Assembly (NCBI GenBank): GCA_964575345.1
Contig: CAZNQD010000046.1
Span: 1 to 15,741, forward strand
DNA from: UBA1402 sp964575345
Lineage (GTDB): Bacteria; Bacteroidota; Bacteroidia; Bacteroidales; UBA1402
Direction of reading: 5' to 3'
DNA: 15,741 nucleotides
Position 1 is the first letter of the stretch; each line of letters starts with the position of its first letter. Shown here piece after piece: positions 6,879-13,369 of this stretch. The notes under the pieces were generated by a model, which ran no database searches, was not told the DNA's origin, and was given only the letters and a program-made list of their open reading frames with translations. A program made the translations under genes and the position numbers.

Positions 6879-9800
6879 TTACTCCACACTGATCTTAATG
6901 GTTTGACCATCAGCCACAACGATGTAGGTGCCCGGGATTAAACAGGAGGCGGGGTCTACGCGCAGGCCATATATGGTGTAGATGCGCAGGTTGTTGACTC
7001 CGGGAACAACAATCTTGCGATCCATCACGTAGGTATTCACTAACTGAGTTTTGGTTTGATTCAAACCATTGATGCTCTTGACTCGCAGGAGGCCCTTGGT
7101 GGCCAGATCGGTGGTATCCCAGTACAGGCCCTTTTCTGCATCGATTACATCGTTTTCCAGGACGGGGGTTCCGGCGAAGGTCTTCACATTTTGAAACAAC
7201 TGAATGCTGTCACCAGGGGCGGGTGTCCAGGCGCTCCAATGGAGGCGGATGCTGCCGTTCATGGTGAGTTTGTTGATGTTCTGCAAGGATGTGTAAATCA
7301 GTTTTGAGAAAATGCCCAGTTCTATAACGGCATCTGCTGCTACAGTCACGTTCTTGCCGCCAAAGTCAATTTTTCCGGTCGTGGCAGTGGCTGAGGCCCC
7401 CACCTGGAGGGTGGAGCCGGCTTCGAAGGAGTAGGCGCTGTTGGACAGGGCGCCTGAGCCAGTCACGCCACAAAGTGTGGCGCCACTCTTAACGGTAAGC
7501 GTGCCCGTTCCGAGTTTCACAACGTTTCCACTGATGAAGAGTTGACCAGTCTGAACGATGGTGTAGCCGGTGTGGTTGTGTGCACCGGTAAGGCTCACCT
7601 TGCCGCTGCCTATTTTGACGAAGTTGGAGTTGGCGGTGACGATGCCTGCCCAGCTCCAGTTGGCATCATTACCTAGCCTCCAGGTGTTGGTGCCTGAAGC
7701 GCCATCATTGGCAAACGAAGCCCAACCGCCCAGGTTGCCGCTCCCTGCTACTTTACCAATCGTAAAGGTCTTGCCGGTATTTTGTACCGTGGTGTTTGCC
7801 GCAATGTTCAGCGTGCCCTTGGGCAGGCCTGTGCCGGCATCGAGGGTGAAACGTGGACCAGTGTCATTGGTTCCGTAACTGCCCACAGCGTTGATGGTAC
7901 CCTCAAACTGGCTCCAGTCGCCTTGAATGCGGGTTCTGGTGGCAAACCAACCGGAACCGGCAATGACAGGGCAGTTGATGGTCAGCGTGCCTTGGCCAGT
8001 CAATTTATTGGTGTAGCTGGCGTTGTTCACGAGGGTCTGTGTGCCTGTCTTGCCTGCTGGTACGTGAATGGTATAGCCGGTGCTGGTGTTTTCCAGCAAT
8101 GTGCCATTTTGAAATTCGACGGTTCTGCCCGGCAGCGAGCTCGCAATACACTGTACGTTGCCGCCCGTGATGACGAGGCGGTCCAGGTTGTTGTTGACGT
8201 TGAGTTTCATCCATCCCGATCCTTTTTTTGTCAGAATGGTGCCGCTGATGGCTCTGTTTACAATGAAATCACCGAGATTATTGATGACGCCGCCATTTTC
8301 TCCCACCATTTGCATGGCTGAACCTTGTGTGACAGTGCCTGATGTTTGAAGGGTGGCGCCGTTCTCCACGATGAAGTTTGAGGCCACAGTCGAGACAGCA
8401 CCGAGTTGGCCGAGTGCCAGGTTGGCATGACTGAGCGAGGTGACGGCGACCGTCCCACCACTGATGCGGGTGCCCCCTGTGTAGGCGTTGTCGGTTGATA
8501 CGGTGAGTGTGCCGCTACCGCGTTTGATCAGCTTGGAGGCGCCAACGATGGAGCCGGTGCCGCTGAAGCTATAGGCTGCCGTGCCGTCAACAATGATGCT
8601 GTCTGCCTCCAGGTTGCCTTTGAGGGTGATGGCTCTTTTGCTGGCTGTCGCGTCAAAAAGGACCTTGTCACCTGTGACGAAAAACTCAGTGGTGGCAGCC
8701 GTATCTGTGGCCGAGGTGAAGTTTTTCGCTTGAGCGAAGTCCCACACGGCGCTTTCGTTGCCGTTCCAAATGATGGCGGAAGCATCGCGGATACCGGAAA
8801 TGATGAGGTACAGGTGCTTGTTTGAGTAGGAAAGGGATGACTTAAAGCTGGTGCCAATTCCCTCGATGACGAGATTGGAAAGTGAACCAACGATGGTGTC
8901 AACTTCGCCTAGGTCATAGGTGCCGATGACGATGGACGGGAGTACAAATTCAATGACGGGTGCCTGGTATTTGGGACCGTATTTCCAGGATTTTGTCTCG
9001 ATGGTGAGAAGTTTGGCGTTGATTTTGTCGGTCGTGAGGGTGTCTGTCAGATCGAGCTGTAGCCGTGCACCAAAGCCAAGTTGGAGGGTGTCGGTCGTGA
9101 TGGTTCCAAGGGAGTCTTTGCCGCCCGGGCGTATGGTGGCATTGTAAGAAGCCTTGATGCAGCGGAACTGGCCACCGTTGGAGTTAAGGGTGGTGTGGCG
9201 ATTGAGCCAAAGCGTGGAGCCCAGGAGTTTACCATTAAAGGTAAGCGTGCCGTTCCATACATCGGTGTTTCCGGTGTAAAGCTGCTCAACGGCGGGCAGG
9301 ATGAGTTCACCTTCGCCTTGTTTGACCAGACGCATGGAGCCGGCAAAAGCGCCTCCTGTCAACGTCGAGGTATAGTATTGAGTGACTGGTGCTGTTTTCG
9401 TGCTGGTTTCGGATGCGTTTTGCCCTTGGGTCCAGGAAGGCACATTGGCGATGACGTTCCACGGACGGACGCCGTTTTCCACAGCGATGGTGCTGTTTTG
9501 GTTTTCAAACAGCAGTATTTGCTGGTCGGCATGGGTGGATTCGATGGTGCCGCCGTTTGTGACGTGTTGACGGTCGGTGGCAACGAGGGCAGGGGGTGCC
9601 AAGGTGATGCCTTCCATCTCTCCAAGGAAATAGGAAGGATGAGGTGGTTGGTTGTAGGCGTTGGTTTCCCATACCATGGCCTGGCGGTAACCATGATCGT
9701 GCCAGAGGGTAGGAATACGATACGATGTGGTGTAGTTCGATGTGTAGATGCGCAAACCTGTCCCGTTACGGATGATGATTTCTTCGCGCCAGTCGCCGAG

Positions 9801-11504
9801 GATATCACCGCTCATACCGGGGTTGTTTTTGGAATCGTTGTTCATGTTGCCGGCGTTGGACAGGAAAATACGCCCAACACCGGGCTTCTCGATCTTGGGT
9901 GACCTGGCTGTACCCGGGCTGTTTAGTACTTCAGACAGGAGGTCGCCATCCCAGAAGATGCGGAAATTGAGGTCGCCCCAGGCGATAAAGCCATTGGCAT
10001 CTAGTTCGCTGATGGTTTTGTCGGCCACGGAACTGATAAAGCCGGTGTTCACGGAACGACCTTCGCAGCCGGGGTAGGTGTTGGTGAAGTTGGCCATGAG
10101 TGCACGTCCATCATCAGCTGTTCCCTGCGAGCGGTAATAGATTTCGGAGGTCGTGGCATTGCGGTAGTTCATGTTTGGGGAAGACTCGTTGCAGGTAAAT
10201 TGTTCCAGACCAAAGCGGTAGGGGTCAAGGTCTCCGCAGTGTTGGGCGTCTCCATGACCCAGACCAACTGTGGATAGGCCTTTGCCGTTGTCGTCGATGG
10301 TCATGGAACCGAACATGATTTCATCGCGACCGTCCATGTCGACGTCCTGAATGGCAAAGTTGTGGTAACCTTGACCAAACCAGGGGCTACCACCTCTGTT
10401 GTTGGTCCAGTTCCAACGCTGGGTTAGTTTGTGAGTGGCTGGATCCACGTCATAGGCAGCAAATTTGTGGCGGGTGTAGGCACCACGACCGAGGAAAATG
10501 GAGGGCTTCTGTCCATCCAGATAGGGTGCGCCGAAGAAGTGTTTGCAAGCACGGTGACCGCCATCACCGTCTTTCCCCCAAACGGCCAACGAACTCTCGC
10601 CTGCTTCGTAGCGCTTGAGTGGATAGGTCATCCAGCGTTTGTTGTTGTCGCCAATGGGGTAAGGTTCCCCGGTTGTTCCGTTTAGGTAGAGGAGGTATTC
10701 GTTGCCCACGCTGGTGTATTGGGTATTGCTCACTGTGCGGGAATCGTATTTTGGGTTGTCTCCTATGGTGTCTTTGGTGCCGTCTGCCTTGTGAATAATC
10801 ATGTTGTCGGCTCCACGTAACAAGACCTCAGCTTTGCCGTCCATGTCCCAGTCAAAGGCGATGGCGTCCCACTGTTCATCGGGTCCGGCCTGCATGTTGG
10901 GACCCAGGTCAATCCACCAAAGACGTACGCCCGTGAGGGTGAGTATTTCGATGCGGTTGAAGCGGGTGGTGTTGCTGGTGAGGTAACGGTCGCCTGTGTA
11001 ATTGCGTTTGCAGATGAGTTCCACCTTTCCGTCTCCGTTTACGTCGGCAGCCACGATATCGTTGAACTCATAGGCCGATGTCGCATCGAGCCCGGCACGG
11101 TCGGTGGCTGTTTGGCCGGCGATATCCAGATAACCGGTGGTGAAGCCTGTCAGGGAATAGGTATCGGCACCACTCCACCGGGTTACCTCTGCGCTTTTAG
11201 CGCCTTCTACACCGCGTACCACGGGACTGACCTGATACGTGGTGGCAATCGTACCGGCGGTATGTACATAGTTGGAAACCTTTAGGTTGGAGGCAATTTT
11301 GGTGCCGTTTGCATACAGGTTGTAGGTGACATCATACTGTTCTTCACCCAGTACGCGCCAGCTGATAAAGTTACCACTGCCGCTTTGAGCGACGGTGGTC
11401 ACCAGGCCACGGTCAAGTTTGTCAACGTGACGCTGAGCGTTCATTTGGGTTGCGATTCCAATCAAAAGCAGCGAAAGAAGGATACTTTGACGGAGGAAGT
11501 GCAT
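6879..11504 (-). CDS. Secreted family-11 rhamnogalacturonan lyase with beta-strand repeats and T9SS sorting domain
   Basis: A 1541-residue exported enzyme predicted to cleave the rhamnose-galacturonate backbone of rhamnogalacturonan I by beta-elimination. Residues 1-23 are a Sec signal peptide ending MNA. The PL11 catalytic propeller spans about 24-630. It begins HVDKLDRGLVTTVAQ and ISWRVLG, has Asp-rich calcium-type motifs DVNGDGK, DWDMDGK and DVDMDGRDE, and GDWREEIIIRNG near its end. Known PL11 enzymes are about 600-620 residues, so some 900 residues are extra. This part carries at least four autotransporter-associated beta-strand (PATR-like) repeats starting near 728 (GEGELILP...YTGNT), 994 (GSGTLTVSTDNAYTGGT), 1093 and 1297 (GSGKVSLTGAHNHTGYT). 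The last 40 or so residues (LRIYTIYGLRVD, PGTYIVVADGQTIKISVE) resemble a type A T9SS C-terminal domain. No SusC/SusD or other glycan genes are adjacent. Base composition is somewhat GC-richer than the neighbours in several sampled lines. Confidence 0.93.
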   Translation of the reverse strand: MHFLRQSILLSLLLIGIATQMNAQRHVDKLDRGLVTTVAQSGSGNFISWRVLGEEQYDVTYNLYANGTKIASNLKVSNYVHTAGTIATTYQVSPVVRGVEGAKSAEVTRWSGADTYSLTGFTTGYLDIAGQTATDRAGLDATSAYEFNDIVAADVNGDGKVELICKRNYTGDRYLTSNTTRFNRIEILTLTGVRLWWIDLGPNMQAGPDEQWDAIAFDWDMDGKAEVLLRGADNMIIHKADGTKDTIGDNPKYDSRTVSNTQYTSVGNEYLLYLNGTTGEPYPIGDNNKRWMTYPLKRYEAGESSLAVWGKDGDGGHRACKHFFGAPYLDGQKPSIFLGRGAYTRHKFAAYDVDPATHKLTQRWNWTNNRGGSPWFGQGYHNFAIQDVDMDGRDEIMFGSMTIDDNGKGLSTVGLGHGDAQHCGDLDPYRFGLEQFTCNESSPNMNYRNATTSEIYYRSQGTADDGRALMANFTNTYPGCEGRSVNTGFISSVADKTISELDANGFIAWGDLNFRIFWDGDLLSEVLNSPGTARSPKIEKPGVGRIFLSNAGNMNNDSKNNPGMSGDILGDWREEIIIRNGTGLRIYTSNYTTSYRIPTLWHDHGYRQAMVWETNAYNQPPHPSYFLGEMEGITLAPPALVATDRQHVTNGGTIESTHADQQILLFENQNSTIAVENGVRPWNVIANVPSWTQGQNASETSTKTAPVTQYYTSTLTGGAFAGSMRLVKQGEGELILPAVEQLYTGNTDVWNGTLTFNGKLLGSTLWLNRHTTLNSNGGQFRCIKASYNATIRPGGKDSLGTITTDTLQLGFGARLQLDLTDTLTTDKINAKLLTIETKSWKYGPKYQAPVIEFVLPSIVIGTYDLGEVDTIVGSLSNLVIEGIGTSFKSSLSYSNKHLYLIISGIRDASAIIWNGNESAVWDFAQAKNFTSATDTAATTEFFVTGDKVLFDATASKRAITLKGNLEADSIIVDGTAAYSFSGTGSIVGASKLIKRGSGTLTVSTDNAYTGGTRISGGTVAVTSLSHANLALGQLGAVSTVASNFIVENGATLQTSGTVTQGSAMQMVGENGGVINNLGDFIVNRAISGTILTKKGSGWMKLNVNNNLDRLVITGGNVQCIASSLPGRTVEFQNGTLLENTSTGYTIHVPAGKTGTQTLVNNASYTNKLTGQGTLTINCPVIAGSGWFATRTRIQGDWSQFEGTINAVGSYGTNDTGPRFTLDAGTGLPKGTLNIAANTTVQNTGKTFTIGKVAGSGNLGGWASFANDGASGTNTWRLGNDANWSWAGIVTANSNFVKIGSGKVSLTGAHNHTGYTIVQTGQLFISGNVVKLGTGTLTVKSGATLCGVTGSGALSNSAYSFEAGSTLQVGASATATTGKIDFGGKNVTVAADAVIELGIFSKLIYTSLQNINKLTMNGSIRLHWSAWTPAPGDSIQLFQNVKTFAGTPVLENDVIDAEKGLYWDTTDLATKGLLRVKSINGLNQTKTQLVNTYVMDRKIVVPGVNNLRIYTIYGLRVDPASCLIPGTYIVVADGQTIKISVE

Positions 11505-11592
11505 GATATCAGTTATTACGGTTTGTATGGTGGGGCTCCATCGTCCTGCCGATTCCTGGCATACGGGTGTTATCCCCTTCTCTTTTAAAGTA

Positions 11593-11600
11593 CAAAACTA
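11593..11600 (-). promoter_or_regulatory. Candidate -7 box for the rhamnogalacturonan lyase gene
   Basis: The minus strand reads TAGTTTTG, an exact TAnnTTTG match, about 90 bases upstream of the lyase start at 11504. No -33 TTG lies at the normal distance. A second exact match at 11670-11677 is an alternative. Confidence 0.3.
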
Positions 11601-11669
11601 TGAATATCCTGTTTGATGGAGGTTGGGATTCTGATATTTTATCAATTAAAAATGATACTGTAATTCGTG

Positions 11670-11677
11670 CAAAGGTA
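11670..11677 (-). promoter_or_regulatory. Second candidate -7 box for the lyase gene, abutting the tRNA terminator
   Basis: The minus strand reads TACCTTTG, directly after the T-tract of the tRNA terminator. A TTTG at 11693-11696, inside the terminator hairpin loop, is its nearest -33 candidate, with a spacer of 15 bases that is short for the consensus. If used, the lyase leader would be about 160 bases long. Confidence 0.33.
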
Positions 11678-11712
11678 TAAAAAAAGCAGTCACAAATTCA
11701 TGTAACTGCTTG
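11677..11712 (-). terminator. Intrinsic terminator of the tRNA gene
   Basis: Read on the minus strand, AAGCAGTTAC and GTGACTGCTT form a stem of 7 pairs, a mismatch and 2 further pairs around an 8-base AT-rich loop. A run of T follows (plus-strand A-tract at 11679-11685). It lies 12 bases beyond the tRNA 3' end, the expected arrangement for a rho-independent terminator. Confidence 0.72.
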
Positions 11713-11723
11713 ATTTTGATAAG

Positions 11724-11798
11724 TGGGCCCAACTGGGCTTGAACCAGTGACCCCCTGATTATGAGTCAGGTGCTGCTAACCAACTGAGCTATGGGCCC
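11724..11798 (-). tRNA. tRNA with CAU anticodon (tRNA-Ile2 favoured over elongator tRNA-Met)
   Basis: A complete cloverleaf of 75 bases. The acceptor stem GGGCCCA/TGGGCCC has seven pairs with discriminator A73. The anticodon arm is CCTGA-CTCATAA-TCAGG, with CAT at plus positions 11761-11763. The variable loop is GGGTC, and the T arm is ACTGG-TTCAAGC-CCAGT. CCA is not encoded. The D arm is unusual: GCTC...CAGC gives only three Watson-Crick pairs plus a C-C apposition, with a 10-base loop. CAU occurs in elongator tRNA-Met and in tRNA-Ile2, whose C34 is converted to lysidine by TilS to read AUA. The C4-G69, U12-A23 and U29-A41 pairs match isoleucyl-tRNA synthetase determinants known from E. coli, and C4-G69 differs from E. 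coli tRNA-Met, so Ile2 is favoured. Initiator tRNA is excluded by the paired 1-72 position and overall sequence. Confidence 0.93.
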
Positions 11799-11827
11799 GC
11801 TTTGGAGTTGTTTCCGGAAAGCGGCTG

Positions 11828-11858
11828 CAATATTACTGCTTTTTAATGAAATTGCCAA
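11828..11858 (-). promoter_or_regulatory. Candidate promoter of the tRNA gene
   Basis: On the minus strand TTG (11856-11858) is followed after 20 bases by TAATATTG (11828-11835), one mismatch from TAnnTTTG. A start near 11822 would give about 25 bases of 5' leader before the mature tRNA end at 11798, reasonable for RNase P processing. Confidence 0.42.
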
Positions 11859-11878
11859 GGCCAAAACGTAATTTTTCT

Positions 11879-11910
11879 TTTGGATTTTGCTAAGTCATCT
11901 CTTATCTTTG
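11879..11910 (+). promoter_or_regulatory. Promoter of the bifunctional nuclease/rsmE genes
   Basis: TTTG at 11879-11882 and TATCTTTG at 11903-11910 are separated by 20 bases, an exact match to the Bacteroidota consensus in both elements and spacing. Transcription should begin near 11916, about 73 bases before the ATG at 11989. It is back to back with the tRNA promoter on the other strand. Confidence 0.58.
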
Positions 11911-11914
11911 TACA

Positions 11915-11940
11915 CCTTTCCGAGAAACATTCCGGTAAGG
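11915..11940 (+). other. Possible hairpin in the leader of the bifunctional nuclease gene
   Basis: CCTTTCCG (11915-11922) can pair with CGGTAAGG (11933-11940), seven pairs around one T-T mismatch and a 10-base loop, at the predicted 5' end of the transcript. It could stabilise the mRNA. A Met-plus-seven-codon open frame (11950-11976) follows in the leader. Neither has independent support. Confidence 0.25.
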
Positions 11941-11988
11941 CCCGGGGCGATGGCAAAGCTGAACCCTCTATATTAAAAGAATTGTACT

Positions 11989-12594
11989 ATGTCGGAAAAA
12001 GAGAACTCACCTATTTTAATGACCATCTGGGGCCTCTCCTACAGTAGAATGAAATCCGGGGCTTACATCCTGATTTTGGCTGAGGCTGCCGGTGACCGGC
12101 GATTACCCATAATCATCGGTTCCGGCGAAGCTCAGGCCATCTCGTTTTCCCTGGAGAAAAAAACGCCCCCCAGGCCTCTTACCCACGATTTGATGGCTTC
12201 CATGTGTCAGGCCTTCGGGTTGGAACTCAAGGAAGTATTTATTTCGGATTGCGTAGAAGATGTGTTTTACGCGGAGCTCTATTTTGATCACAAGGGAGAG
12301 CAGATCACCCTGGGTTCCAGAACCTCCGATGCCGTGGCCCTGGCGCTGCGGGTAGGTGCTCCCATTTATACTACCGAAAACGTGTTGCGCAAGCGGGGTA
12401 TGGTTTTCGAAGAAACCGAACAGGGCAGCGGGCAGCGTATGATTGTCAGGAAGATTCGCGACGAAGAAACCTGGGAAGATGCCACCGACGAAGAATTGCA
12501 GGAAGCACTCCAAAAAGCTGTTGAGCAGGAAGAATATGAGCAGGCATCCATGATACGGGACGAATTAAAAAAACGCAAAGAAGCCAAGTCCTGA
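11989..12594 (+). CDS. Bifunctional nuclease family (DUF151) protein with C-terminal UVR motif
   Basis: The 201-residue protein has a DUF151 / bifunctional nuclease (BFN) domain at about residues 11-140. It is recognised by LPIIIGSGEAQAISFSLEKK and PPRPLTHDLM, then SDAVALALRVGAPIY. After an acidic linker (EETWEDATDEE), residues about 166-198 form a UVR (UvrB/UvrC interaction) helical pair with LQKAVEQEEYEQASMIRDEL. BFN proteins have reported RNase and DNase activity in plants, and the DUF151-UVR combination is widespread in Bacteroidota; the role in bacteria is not settled. The predicted promoter lies at 11879-11910. The next gene, rsmE, begins 4 bases after its stop, so the two are co-transcribed. 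The start ATG at 11989 lies behind an A-rich stretch (TTAAAAGAATTG). Confidence 0.9.
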   Translation: MSEKENSPILMTIWGLSYSRMKSGAYILILAEAAGDRRLPIIIGSGEAQAISFSLEKKTPPRPLTHDLMASMCQAFGLELKEVFISDCVEDVFYAELYFDHKGEQITLGSRTSDAVALALRVGAPIYTTENVLRKRGMVFEETEQGSGQRMIVRKIRDEETWEDATDEELQEALQKAVEQEEYEQASMIRDELKKRKEAKS

Positions 12595-12598
12595 TTTT

Positions 12599-13297
12599 AT
12601 GCCCGTATTCTATACCCCCGATATTGCAAGCCGGGCTTGCCTTCCCCCCGGGGAATCTGCCCATTGTGTCAAAGTCCTGCGGCTCAAAGAAGGCGACGAA
12701 ATTCGCCTGGCCGACGGCAAAGGCAATTTTTACGATGCTCGTATCAGCAGGGCAGATTTCAGGCAATGCGATGTGGAAATTTTGGAAGTCCTGCCTCAGG
12801 CTTCCGATTCCATAGGCCTGCATTTAGCCATAGCTCCTACCAAGAACGCCGACCGTATGGAATGGCTGGCCGAGAAGCTGACAGAACTTGGCATTGACAG
12901 TCTGAGCTTCGTATGCAGTTCCCATTCGGAGCGTAAGCAGCTTAAGACCGACCGTATCTCAAAGATTGCCGTGGCTGCCATGAAACAGTCCGAGCGATCT
13001 CTCCTGCCCGAAATCCGGGACATGGTAGATTTTAAACAATTGGTGAATCAGGGTTTTGAAGGACAGAAATTTATTGCCCATTGCTGGCCCGAAGAAGAAA
13101 AACCTTTTTTCAAAGAAGCTTATCGGCCCGGCAGGCCGGTTATGGTACTGATAGGGCCCGAAGGAGATTTTAGCCGCGAGGAGGTGGCGATGGCCAAATC
13201 TCTGGGTTTCAAACCCATTTCTCTGGGTGCTATTCGCCTGCGCACCGAAACGGCCGCCTTTTTTGTAGCAACCGCCATCCGTTTGGCCAATATGTGA
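12599..13297 (+). CDS. rsmE: 16S rRNA (uracil1498-N3)-methyltransferase RsmE
   Basis: The 232-residue SPOUT-family methyltransferase uses S-adenosylmethionine to methylate N3 of U1498 in 16S rRNA within the 30S subunit. The N-terminal 70 residues form the PUA-like RNA-binding part, with HCVKVLRLKEGDEIRLADGK typical of the family. The catalytic part shows APTKNADRMEWLAEKLTELG, then MKQSERSLLPEI. The knot motifs VLIGPEGDFSREEV (184-197) and SLGAIRLRTETAAFFVATAI near the C-terminus make the cofactor-binding trefoil. The usual GPEGG is GPEGD here, a minor change. Length is normal for RsmE. It follows the bifunctional nuclease gene by 4 bases. The 72 bases after it hold no clear terminator. Confidence 0.95.
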   Translation: MPVFYTPDIASRACLPPGESAHCVKVLRLKEGDEIRLADGKGNFYDARISRADFRQCDVEILEVLPQASDSIGLHLAIAPTKNADRMEWLAEKLTELGIDSLSFVCSSHSERKQLKTDRISKIAVAAMKQSERSLLPEIRDMVDFKQLVNQGFEGQKFIAHCWPEEEKPFFKEAYRPGRPVMVLIGPEGDFSREEVAMAKSLGFKPISLGAIRLRTETAAFFVATAIRLANM

Positions 13298-13369
13298 AAT
13301 GAAAGTTGCATAAATAGTCGGAATCTGTTCACCTTATAAACCTGTAAAATAACTAATAATCAGTATACT

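Noticed and set aside
9081..9902. Long plus-strand open frame (273 codons) inside the lyase gene
   Set aside because: It is antisense to the conserved lyase, with Gly/Val-rich meaningless protein. Long antisense frames are expected opposite a GC-richer gene. The same applies to 5934-6746 opposite the ATP-grasp gene and 466-1185 opposite the NMT1-like gene.
6879..11504. Calling the lyase a classical type V autotransporter because of its PATR-like repeats
   Set aside because: No C-terminal 12-strand membrane barrel is present; the C-terminus is short and resembles a T9SS sorting domain.
11724..11798. tRNA as an integration site for a mobile element
   Set aside because: No integrase gene and no second copy of the tRNA 3' end were seen in the window.
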